Positions 17,830-25,769 of a DNA stretch of 64,000 nucleotides are shown here, one piece after another. The notes below the pieces were generated by a model, which saw only the letters and a program-made list of their open reading frames with translations, was not told the DNA's origin and did no database searches. Within the stretch, counting starts at the first letter, position 1, and each line of letters starts with the position of its first letter. This DNA is from Aquisphaera giovannonii (GTDB lineage Bacteria; Planctomycetota; Planctomycetia; Isosphaerales; Isosphaeraceae): contig NZ_CP042997.1 of the NCBI RefSeq assembly GCF_008087625.1, positions 4,774,001 through 4,838,000 on the forward strand, read 5' to 3'. The translations under genes were made by a program, and so were the position numbers.

Positions 17830-17976
17830 GGCACCTTCTGCCCGGCCTCGGTCCGAGTGCCCGAAGGTGTATCTCTCGAACGATGCCGCGCGACCGCGGA
17901 CTTCGACTCCGGCCCGCTGGCGGGCCGGCTGCACGCCGAGGCGGTGCTGGACGCCCCGCGGCAGTCGCGGCCCTGA
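17830..17976 (+). other. In-frame continuation of the preceding gene after UGA
   Basis: The 48 codons after the stop read GTFCPASVRVPEGVSLERC and then ATADFDSGPLAGRLHAEAV before TGA at 17974-17976. Most codons end in G or C, as in neighbouring genes. Just after the UGA, CACCTTC and GAAGGTG (7 bp) can pair around a smaller CTCG/CGAG stem. Whether this hairpin matters is unknown. The following 17977-18158 shows no gene. Confidence 0.5.
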
Positions 17977-18158
17977 AGCGGCCCGTCGGGCGAGTGCGAA
18001 TCCGGCGGGGGCGACCGGGCTCGGCCTCCGCGGCCGCGGTCGCTCCGTCGGAAACGGCGGGCCGGTGTGTTATCCTTGGCCGGTCGGGGTCGGTGCACCG
18101 GCGGACGTCTCCGCGCATCGCCTCACGTCTCCGGGTGCGGGCGAGGGGAAGGGCGAGG

Positions 18159-19454
18159 ATGGAGCTCACGGGCGGCCAGGTCGAGCGTCTCTGCGCGGCG
18201 ATCGTCGAGGCGCTCGACGAGAAATCCCTGGAGCAATTGCTCTACTTCAAGCTGGGGAAGGAACTGTTCAAGCTCGTCGGGAGGGGGGCGTTCAAGGACG
18301 TCGTCTTCGACCTGGTGCGGCTCGCGCAGCGGGAGGGCTGGCTCGAGGCCCTCGTCCGCGAGGCCGCCGCGGCCCGCCCGCTCGTCCCGGAGTTCCGGTC
18401 GCTCGGGGTGGCGGACGCGGCGACGCCCCGGGATCCGGCGAGGCTCGTGGAGGGGCCCGTCGTGGGGATCCAGACGCTGGTCGGCCTGGCCGACCGGCAC
18501 GACGGGGCAACGCTGCTCGCCGGCCTCGGGCGGATCCTCGGCCCGGACATCGACGAGGGGCAGAAGCGGTTCCGGCTGCTGAAGAAGTACAAGGTCCTGC
18601 ACGACATCCTCCACTTCCTCCAGTTCCAGTACCTGGAGCCGATCGCCGACGCGGTCAAGCGGTTCCGCGACGACGCGACGGCCTACCGGCTCCTCGACCG
18701 GTACATCCGGCAGCTGCGGGACCGGGTCGCGGACGCGAGGTCGGAGGCCGACGGCCTGCCCACGCAGTTCCTCGAGGAGGAGTGGATCGGCAGCTTCTCG
18801 GGGGCGCTCGACGACCTGGCGGGGGGCATGAAGCCGGGGGCGGCCGAGTCGTCCCTGGGCGCGGCGCTGGCGACCCTGCGCTCGCTCCCCGCCGAGGGGC
18901 CGCGGATCAACAGCGCGCTGGCCGTCATGGCCGGCCAGCTCCCGCTCTCTCACCTGACGGAGGCGATGCGCCAGGTCGACGGGGCGCTCCGGGCCGCGCA
19001 GGACGGCCGGGCGGACCCGAGCGCGACGAAGATCCGCGACGGCCTCCACGACCTGATCCAGCTCGAGCCGAAGCTCGGCGGCCTCGTCCGCGAGCACCTG
19101 GAATGGCAGTGGCTCGACAAGGAGATCGGGGCGGGCGACCTGACGCAGGGGGCCACGGCGGCGGAGAGGGTCCCCCGCTGGGCCAGGGTCCGGGACCGCC
19201 TCCGGGCCCTCTGCGACCTCTCCCCGCAGGAGGGCTGGTCGGGCGAGATCCGCACGCTCGTCGACGCGCTCGACGCGCCGGCGGCCGGGGGCGACCCCGC
19301 CGACTTCGCCCGATCGTTCAACACGTTCCGGGACGTGACCACCGAACGCTTCTTCTCGATCGACGACGAGCTACGGAAGCTCAGCGACGACATGCTCCGG
19401 ATCGCGGCCGAGCTCGACACCCTCCTGGAGGTCCTCCCCCGTGACGACCGCTGA
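18159..19454 (+). CDS. EAD1-like effector-associated domain protein
   Basis: A 431-residue protein; ATG 18159 follows a purine-rich GGAAGGGCGAGG. Residues about 3-75 match the pattern of an effector-associated domain of the EAD1 type, a small helical adaptor of bacterial conflict systems: LTGGQVERLCAAIVEAL, then LEQLLYFKLGKEL, then VVFDLVRLAQREGWLEALV. The remaining 350 residues are helical (for example KYKVLHDILHFLQFQYLEPI), with no enzyme motif that I recognise. Its end overlaps the next gene by 14 nt, so the two are co-translated. EADs normally recruit a partner carrying the same domain, often a protease or STAND protein; no second EAD1 copy is evident in this window. The EAD1 assignment rests on pattern reading only. 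Confidence 0.7.
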   Translation: MELTGGQVERLCAAIVEALDEKSLEQLLYFKLGKELFKLVGRGAFKDVVFDLVRLAQREGWLEALVREAAAARPLVPEFRSLGVADAATPRDPARLVEGPVVGIQTLVGLADRHDGATLLAGLGRILGPDIDEGQKRFRLLKKYKVLHDILHFLQFQYLEPIADAVKRFRDDATAYRLLDRYIRQLRDRVADARSEADGLPTQFLEEEWIGSFSGALDDLAGGMKPGAAESSLGAALATLRSLPAEGPRINSALAVMAGQLPLSHLTEAMRQVDGALRAAQDGRADPSATKIRDGLHDLIQLEPKLGGLVREHLEWQWLDKEIGAGDLTQGATAAERVPRWARVRDRLRALCDLSPQEGWSGEIRTLVDALDAPAAGGDPADFARSFNTFRDVTTERFFSIDDELRKLSDDMLRIAAELDTLLEVLPRDDR

Positions 19455-21534
19455 GCCCCCCCGCGACCCGGCGGAGGCCCCGCCGTTCCCCTCGCTCGAG
19501 GCGATGCGCGCGGAGCACGCCGGGCTGCTCGAGGCCCTCCCGCCGGACGGCCTGGACGACGCCCAGGTCCGGAAGGTCAACGACTTCCTGGCGCGCGGCG
19601 CGGCCCTCGGGCGGCTGCTCGACGCCCCCGCGGACCGGCAGGTCGCCCAGGGCCTCCTGAACTACTGGACGGCGACCCTCTACGCCGAGAGCCGGCTCAC
19701 GCGGGGCGGCAAGCACACCCCGCGGCCCCAGGTCCCGAGCGCCCTGCTCGCCGCGTTCGACACCGCCACGGCGGCCGAGGTGGCGGGCCGGGCCGAGCGG
19801 GCCGTCGAGGCGATGGCACCCGACGTCCGCGAGGCCGCGAGGCGCGTCCTCCTGAGGCTCGTGAGGCTGGACGCGGAGGGCGGCCGGTACGCGGCCGGCC
19901 CGGCGCGTCGGGACTCGCTCGGGGAGGACGACGCGACCCGCCGGGCGATCGACATCCTGGCCGAGGCGGGGGCCGTCCGCGTCGGCAAGGGCGCGACGGA
20001 CCGGGAGGATGCGATCTCCCTGTCCTCGGAGGCGCTGACCCGCCAGTGGGCGACCCTCGCCCGATGGCTCGAAGGCCGGCGGGCCTTCCGGGAGGCGGCC
20101 CGCTTCTGGGCGCAGTCCGGGCGGGACCGATCGGCGCTGCTCGGCCGCCCCCTCCTGCCCGAGGCCCTCGCCTACAACGACCGGGACGCGCTCGAGGACG
20201 AATTCATCCGGGCCAGCACCTCGGACGTGGTCCGCGAGGGTCGCATCCAGAACGTCGCGATCGCCGCGCTGGCGACCTGCCTCGCCCTCGCCGTCGGGAT
20301 GGCGTCCCTCGCGTGGAAGAAGTCGGGGGCCGCCAGCAGGGCCGCCGCGGAGGCCGTGGTGGCCCGCGAGGCGGCCGACGAGGACAGCCGGAAAGCCCGC
20401 GAATCCGAGTCGAAGGCCCTGGCCGCCTCCCGGATCGCCCAGGAGCGCTACGAGGCCGCGCTCAAGGAGAAGCAGGAGGCCGAGGCCGCCCGCGCCGAGA
20501 CGCTCAAGCTGGCGGAGACGCTGCTGCGGGAGCGGGAGCGGTCCGGCCAGCTCGCGAGGCAATTGAAGGATTCCCAGGAGCGCCTCCGGGCGGCCTTCTC
20601 GGAGTCGAGCCGGAGCTGGGAGGCCCAGGCGGCCAAGCTCCGCAGCCTGGCGGGCGTCGCCGGCAACAAGCAGATGAAGGAACTCCTGAACGGCTTCGTC
20701 GAGAAGATCGGGACCGCCCACGACAGGCAGGACTCCCAGGTGCAGGACGAGCTGCGCGGCCTCGAGCAGTCCCTGACCCAGAAGTCGCACCTCACGGAGA
20801 TCTCGCCCGAGCTCTGGAGCAAGTACGAGGAATTGAGCCGGACCATCCGCCGTCAGGAGGAGGATGTCCGGCCGTACCGGAGCCGGGCGCGGCCGCTGCG
20901 CCCGGGCGTGAGCCTGGGCCTGGAGGGGTCGCAATCCGGCGGCTCGCTCTGCTGCGCCGTGAAGGGGAAGGATGGCGAGGTATCCCTGCTCACGCTCGGC
21001 TTCGTGCTCGACGGGGCCGGCGATCGCGTGATCCAGCCGATGGCCTTCGACGGGGGCGGGCCGGAGGACGCCGTGGCGAGGCTCTCGCGGCCGGCGGACG
21101 CGGCCCCTGGCACGGCCCCGGACAAGAGGTCGGTGGCCCTCGCCGGCATCCTACCCGGCGTCGAGGTGCAGAACGTCGTCCCCGGCCTCGGGCCGATCGT
21201 CGGGGTCGCGGACGAGGTGGGCCCCGGCACGGCGGTCGTGCTCGTCGGGCGCGGCTCGGGGATGAAGCGGGGCAAGGTCCTCGCCATCGAGAGCGACTTC
21301 ATCCGGATCGAGCGGATCTCGTCCGTCGGCGACGCCGGCGGCCCGGTCCTGACGCAGGACGGCCGCCTGATCGGCCTCCTGTGGGGGGGGAGCGAAGACG
21401 CCTCGCTCGTCGTGCCCATCGGGCCGCTGCTGGAGAAGCTCGAGGTCGAGCTGCTCCCGCCTCCTGCACAGCCCGGGGGCGCGGGGGCGACGCCCGCTCG
21501 CGGCGGCGGCCCCGGCGGGCCGCCGCCGGGCTGA
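19441..21534 (+). CDS. STAND-like membrane protein without NTPase, with inactive trypsin-like domain
   Basis: A 697-residue protein from GTG 19441. Residues about 120-270 resemble the C-terminal winged-helix and helical part of nSTAND NTPases (AARRVLLRLVRL, SSEALTRQWATLARWLEGRR, ALEDEFIRAST). No Walker A or B motif precedes it. A transmembrane helix lies at about 271-293, then a coiled coil at about 300-400 (many EAEAARAE, RERERS runs). Residues about 480-680 resemble a trypsin-like domain of the type with a TxGCxV...NNHVL strand, but the histidine position is F521 (LLTLGFVL) and the serine motif is GDAGGP, with A632 in place of Ser. It is thus probably a pseudoprotease anchored in the membrane, acting as a sensor or scaffold with the EAD1 protein. 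Confidence 0.72.
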   Translation: MTTAEPPRDPAEAPPFPSLEAMRAEHAGLLEALPPDGLDDAQVRKVNDFLARGAALGRLLDAPADRQVAQGLLNYWTATLYAESRLTRGGKHTPRPQVPSALLAAFDTATAAEVAGRAERAVEAMAPDVREAARRVLLRLVRLDAEGGRYAAGPARRDSLGEDDATRRAIDILAEAGAVRVGKGATDREDAISLSSEALTRQWATLARWLEGRRAFREAARFWAQSGRDRSALLGRPLLPEALAYNDRDALEDEFIRASTSDVVREGRIQNVAIAALATCLALAVGMASLAWKKSGAASRAAAEAVVAREAADEDSRKARESESKALAASRIAQERYEAALKEKQEAEAARAETLKLAETLLRERERSGQLARQLKDSQERLRAAFSESSRSWEAQAAKLRSLAGVAGNKQMKELLNGFVEKIGTAHDRQDSQVQDELRGLEQSLTQKSHLTEISPELWSKYEELSRTIRRQEEDVRPYRSRARPLRPGVSLGLEGSQSGGSLCCAVKGKDGEVSLLTLGFVLDGAGDRVIQPMAFDGGGPEDAVARLSRPADAAPGTAPDKRSVALAGILPGVEVQNVVPGLGPIVGVADEVGPGTAVVLVGRGSGMKRGKVLAIESDFIRIERISSVGDAGGPVLTQDGRLIGLLWGGSEDASLVVPIGPLLEKLEVELLPPPAQPGGAGATPARGGGPGGPPPG

Positions 21535-21703
21535 TCGCCTCCTCTCCTGATCCCGCCATGCGGCCGCACTCGCCGGCGCCCAGGTCCCGGGGCGTCCACC
21601 TGCCGGGGCGTGCCCACGAGCAGGGCCCCTCGACCCTGGCCCGGCCCCCGGGAGTTGGTCGACCCTGAGATCCGGGCCTTCGTCCGGCCCGGCCGCGGCG
21701 GGG

Positions 21704-24067
21704 TCAGCCGAGGCCGCCGCGGAAGTCGACACGCTCGGCCCATTCGGGGTGGTCGATCAGCGGGTTGCGGTTGCCCTGGACCTCGTAGATCGCCTGGTTG
21801 CGGTGCCTCTCGTACTTGCCGACCGGCGACTCCTTGTGCCAAGCGAGGAGCATCGCGATCCGGTCCTCGGTGTACGTCGTCGGCCCCCGGCGGACGGCCC
21901 CGGGGTAGCGGAGCAGGAAGTAGAGCGTGGCCCGGGCCACGGCGCCGAGGCCCGCGGTGGGCTGGAACCGGTTCGCCTCGCGGCGGCCGCAGCCCGACCG
22001 GACGATTTCCTCCAGCGCCCGGAAGTCGAAGTAGGGCGTGTTGCCGCGGAAGCTGTTGCAGCCCGACTCGCAGGCGAAGAGGTGGTGGAGGTCGCCCCGC
22101 ATCGGCTCCCTCTTGCCGAACCACGACTGCGGGACGACGTGCTCGCAGTTGTACGGGAGGGTCGCCTCGAGGAGCGCCTCCTGGAGCTCCAGGCCGGCCG
22201 GCGAGGCCGCCGCCTCCGTCGCCCGGAAGGCCTCCAGCCGCTCCGCGCGCACGCGGTCGACCTCCGCGTCCATGTCGATGAGCTCGACGGGGTCGAATTC
22301 CTGCCCCGAGTAGACGCTCTTGATCCGCAGGCTCGGCTGGAGGTCCACCCAGGGGTAGAGCATCCGGCTCGGGGCGTAGGCGGGGCGGGCCTTGTGGGTC
22401 GATTCGAGGAGTTGCCCCAGCTTCTTGAACGAGGCGTCGGGGCTGCTCGCCGGGTCGAACCCGCGGTAGTACGAGGCCTTCGCCGCCGCCTCCGCGGACT
22501 CGTCCAGGTACGTCCGGCTGGCCGCCCGCCGCGCCTCGTCCCTGGCCGCGCGGACGGGGTCGTCATCCGGCCGGCTCCCGCCGGTCGCAGCACTCGGCCT
22601 CGACGGCGGCGTCGATCCCGTCGCGGGCGGGAGCGACGATGCTGGGCGCGATGGCGAGGCGGGCGAGGCCGGGCCGGCGGCCAATCCGCCGACCGGGACG
22701 GGAGCCCTCAGGACGACCGAGACCTCGAGCGGGATGATCCAGCGGGCCTCCCTCGCGTCGCCGGCGATTGGGGCGGTGATCGTCGGAAGGGCGCCGGAGC
22801 CGGGCGTGGTCCGCGAATGCGACTCGGGTTCGTCGAGCGGGGGTGACGCGATCGGCCGGGCGACTTCCCCCTGGCTGCCCCCGAGGATCGGGGCGACGAG
22901 CCGCCTCTCCCCGTCGGTCAGGTCCCCCAGCCCCTCGAGGAACGAGACGATCGCCCGGGCGCGGATCCCCTCGTTGGCGATCCAGTCGACCCGGTGCTCT
23001 CCCATCTCCTTCTTCCAGACCTGCCCGTCGATGGCCAGGATGTTCCCGCTCGCGTCCCGGCGCGGGAAGCCGGAGTGGTGAAGGGCCACGAGCTCCCACT
23101 GGTCGTTGTACACGGGCGAGCCGGACGAGCCGGGCGTGGTGTCCGTCTGGTAGTGGAGGAACCGGTCGCCCTCCTCGGGGAACTTGAGGACGAGGTTCTC
23201 GCGGAGGGCGATCTGCTTCGGCTCGCCGTTGGGGTGCTGGATGATGGTCACGCTCTCGCCGGCGAGGATCTCCCCCTCCAGGGCCCCCAGGGGGTTGAAG
23301 CCGAAGTCGGCCAGGCTCGCCCCGTCCTCCGACGACTCGGCCACGGCGACGATCGTGAAGTCGAGCTCGCTCGACGGGCTCGTGCGGAAGAAGGCGTCGG
23401 GCTCCAGCCGGAAGCGGACCTTGGGCACCGGACGGCCCTGCACGTCCTCCTGGAAATTGAACTCGATGATGCTGTTCCGCGCCGTCGCGGCATCGCCCAG
23501 GACGTGATTGTTGGTCAGGAGGAGCCGGGGCGTGACGAGGGAGCCGGTCCCGAACCCGAGGGTGTTCCCGCGCCCGTCCCGCAGCACCACGCGGGCGACC
23601 GCACGCGCGGCCGCCTGGCCGCCGTCCAGGTACTGGATGCCCAGGAGCTCGTTGCGGCCGATGATCCGCTCCAGGCCGAGCTGCTCCTCCGTCCCGGCCC
23701 CCGCCGCCGCCGGCGACAGCGACTCGAAGGCCGGCATCGACTCGCGGTCCAGCGCCCCCGCCGCCTCGTCGGCCGTGCCGGCCGGGATGCCGAGCCGCTT
23801 CAGTCGCCGCCTCATGGCCCCGGCGGGATTGGTCCGGAGCAGCTCCCTGGCCCTCCTCGCCCGCGGCCCTCCCGAGGACGGGGCCGCCCGCGGGGCCGAG
23901 GACGGGGCCGCCCTCATGTCCAGCGATTCGAACGGCGAGCGGACGGCCTCGGCCCCCGGGGAGCCGAGGGCCCTGAACCGCGCCTCCGCGTCGCGCATCA
24001 GGCCCTCGTCCAAGGGCATCCCAGGGGCCCGTCCGCCTCCCGCCCCGCCCGCCTCTCGCTCCGCCAT
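21704..24067 (-). CDS. Trypsin-like serine protease fused to endonuclease I-type nuclease
   Basis: A 787-residue protein; ATG 24067 follows a G-rich GGGAGGGGGGG. Residues about 160-400 form a trypsin-like protease with an intact triad: H188 in LLLTNNHVL, D236 in ELDFTIVAV and S315 in TPGSSGSPVY. A linker rich in Pro, Ser and Ala (about 400-500) leads to an endonuclease I domain (about 500-780) with the metal-binding histidine H643 in NCEHVVPQSWF, then GDLHHLFACESGCNSFRGN and a late NRNPLIDHPEWAERV. No signal peptide is seen, so it should act in the cytoplasm. It ends 169 bp from the convergent STAND-like gene. The protease may process a target or release the nuclease; this is inference. It resembles a self-destructive effector. 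Confidence 0.85.
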   Translation of the reverse strand: MAEREAGGAGGGRAPGMPLDEGLMRDAEARFRALGSPGAEAVRSPFESLDMRAAPSSAPRAAPSSGGPRARRARELLRTNPAGAMRRRLKRLGIPAGTADEAAGALDRESMPAFESLSPAAAGAGTEEQLGLERIIGRNELLGIQYLDGGQAAARAVARVVLRDGRGNTLGFGTGSLVTPRLLLTNNHVLGDAATARNSIIEFNFQEDVQGRPVPKVRFRLEPDAFFRTSPSSELDFTIVAVAESSEDGASLADFGFNPLGALEGEILAGESVTIIQHPNGEPKQIALRENLVLKFPEEGDRFLHYQTDTTPGSSGSPVYNDQWELVALHHSGFPRRDASGNILAIDGQVWKKEMGEHRVDWIANEGIRARAIVSFLEGLGDLTDGERRLVAPILGGSQGEVARPIASPPLDEPESHSRTTPGSGALPTITAPIAGDAREARWIIPLEVSVVLRAPVPVGGLAAGPASPASPSRPASSLPPATGSTPPSRPSAATGGSRPDDDPVRAARDEARRAASRTYLDESAEAAAKASYYRGFDPASSPDASFKKLGQLLESTHKARPAYAPSRMLYPWVDLQPSLRIKSVYSGQEFDPVELIDMDAEVDRVRAERLEAFRATEAAASPAGLELQEALLEATLPYNCEHVVPQSWFGKREPMRGDLHHLFACESGCNSFRGNTPYFDFRALEEIVRSGCGRREANRFQPTAGLGAVARATLYFLLRYPGAVRRGPTTYTEDRIAMLLAWHKESPVGKYERHRNQAIYEVQGNRNPLIDHPEWAERVDFRGGLG

Positions 24068-24307
24068 GCTCCCCCCCTCCCATTCGGCCCGTCCGCCGAT
24101 ATCCCCGGGCGCGTCGAGGCGGAGGCCGGGCCCGCGCCGGGCACGACGTCATCGGCCGTGACGATCCCGAGGGCGCGGATCTTCCCGGGGTCGGTCCCGC
24201 CACGCCGGGGCCCGCCGGCCACCCGGTGGTCGCCCCGCGGCCCCGGCATCCCGCCGGGCCGTGCGGCACCGACGCGGGAGCCCGCGGGGCCCGCCGCAAT
24301 GATCATC

Positions 24308-24350
24308 AAGGAATTGTGGCCCTCCGCCGAAGGGCCCCGAGAAATTCCTT
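24308..24350. terminator. Two-part hairpin in the 24068-24456 gap
   Basis: AAGGAATT...GGCCCT pairs with AGGGCC...AATTCCTT, giving 8-bp outer and 6-bp inner stems. It lies about 107 bp past the stop of the leftward glycosyltransferase gene and could end its transcript before the protease-nuclease gene. The rest of this 389-bp gap shows no gene. Confidence 0.45.
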
Positions 24351-24456
24351 CGGATTGCCCATGGCGAACAGCCCGGGGAGCAGGCCGAGGACATGCACGC
24401 GGATGGGCCGCCCGCCGACAGGCGGCGCCGCGGGATGAGCCCGCCCGCGCCCCCGA

Positions 24457-25389
24457 TCAACGCCCCCGCAGGGCGCAGTACAGCGCCCGCCACGAGTCGA
24501 CGTCCAGCGGCGAGTCGGCGACGCTCCGGAGGGCGTGCTTCCGGGCCGTCGCGACGTGGCGGGCGCCCAGGGCCCACCACGCCCACGTGCGGTGGATCTG
24601 GGCGTGGGTCCTGGGCCGGAGCGCCACGGCGCCCGGGCCGGGCGCGTACGGGGCCAGCCCGCGCCGGCGATGGGCATCGACGAGCGTCCTCTGCATGGCG
24701 TCGGCCTGCTGGGCGGTCCGCGCGTGGCCGACCTTGGCGAGGTGCTCGCGGTACTTGATCAGGGGCTCGGCGAGGTTGACGATCCGGCCGACCTCGGCCA
24801 GGCGGAGGAAGAGGTCCAGGTCCTCCGTCAGGTAATACTCGGCGCGATAGCCGCCGAGCCGGCGGACGGCGTCGGCCCGCATGATCACCGAGGGGTGGTA
24901 GACGACCTGCCCCAGCCCGCCCAGCAGCGCCGCGTCGATCTCCTCGTGCGAGAGCCACCCGCCCCCCATCACGTGCAGCGTGTCGCCGTCGGGGTCGATG
25001 ATCTCCGCCGTGGACCCGACCAGCACGACCCCCGGATGCTCCCTCATGTACTCCATCTGCTTGCGGAAGCGGTCGGGGTAGGAGATGTCGTCCGCGTCCA
25101 TCCGCGCCAGGTACTCGCCCCCGGCCGCGTCGATCATCTCGTTCAGGGCGACGAGGTACCCCGTGTTCGGCCGGCTCGTCAGGCGGATGCGGGCGTCGCG
25201 GGCCGCGTAGCGCTCGAGGATGGCCCGCGACCCGTCGGTGGAGCCGTCGTCGATGATCAGGAACTCGAAGTCGCCGAAGGTCTGGGCCAGGACACTCTCT
25301 ACCGCCTCGGCGACATACCGCTCGGCGTTGTAGACCGGCATGAGTACGGACAGCGGGCGCTTCGATTCTGTGGACATATCCTGACTCAT
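24457..25389 (-). CDS. Family 2 glycosyltransferase
   Basis: A 310-residue GT-A fold enzyme. The start MSQDMSTESKRP at 25389 is preferred over longer low-complexity starts; an ATG at 25377 is equally possible. Motifs: LSVLMPVYNAERYVAEAVES at the N-terminus, FEFLIIDDGSTDGS (nucleotide binding), and ARMDADDISYPDRF with the DxD metal site. Downstream, YYLTEDLDLFLRLAEVGRI is the acceptor-side ED motif. It would transfer a sugar from a nucleotide-sugar to a cell-surface glycan. No membrane segment is evident. No other glycan genes flank it, so the product cannot be named. Confidence 0.9.
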   Translation of the reverse strand: MSQDMSTESKRPLSVLMPVYNAERYVAEAVESVLAQTFGDFEFLIIDDGSTDGSRAILERYAARDARIRLTSRPNTGYLVALNEMIDAAGGEYLARMDADDISYPDRFRKQMEYMREHPGVVLVGSTAEIIDPDGDTLHVMGGGWLSHEEIDAALLGGLGQVVYHPSVIMRADAVRRLGGYRAEYYLTEDLDLFLRLAEVGRIVNLAEPLIKYREHLAKVGHARTAQQADAMQRTLVDAHRRRGLAPYAPGPGAVALRPRTHAQIHRTWAWWALGARHVATARKHALRSVADSPLDVDSWRALYCALRGR

Positions 25390-25769
25390 GGTGTGACGGA
25401 TCGGCGCATCGCCCGACGACTCGTCGAGGGCGGCCTTCACGCGGCCGGGCCCGCGGATCCGGGAAGACCTACCATACCGTATTGGTCGCAGTAATGCTCC
25501 CTCCCGGGTGGCGGCCCGGTGGCGCGACGTGCCCGCCCCGGCCCGCGGATCGGCCGACTCGGCGGGATCGCCCCGCGGGAAGGTCCCGCTCGGGCGGTGA
25601 TGATACGCCTCCCCCGCGGGGAGCGGGCCGGCCCCGCCCCGCCCGCCGTAGCCCGGATCGGGGGAGCCCGGCCCCGTGCCCCGAGGACCGCCCCGGCCCT
25701 CCCGGCCCCTCGGGACCTTGAGCGGCACGGATGGACGCGATAGCGTAAGACGGATCGGCGAGCGCGCGC
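25390..25769. other. Divergent intergenic region, 380 bp
   Basis: This gap lies between the leftward glycosyltransferase and the rightward lyase-like gene and must contain both promoters. A relatively AT-rich patch (ACCATACCGTATTGG at about 25470-25485) is the only promoter-like sequence. The remaining open frames are shadows rich in Arg, Pro and Gly. Confidence 0.4.

Noticed and set aside
14224-17934. 1236-codon antisense ORF
   Set aside because: It spans two clear plus-strand genes and an intergenic repeat, with RPEGD-type low complexity.
17750-19444. 564-codon plus ORF overlapping the EAD1-like gene
   Set aside because: It is an out-of-frame shadow; the EAD1-like frame has the coupling overlap, ribosome-binding site and normal residue composition.
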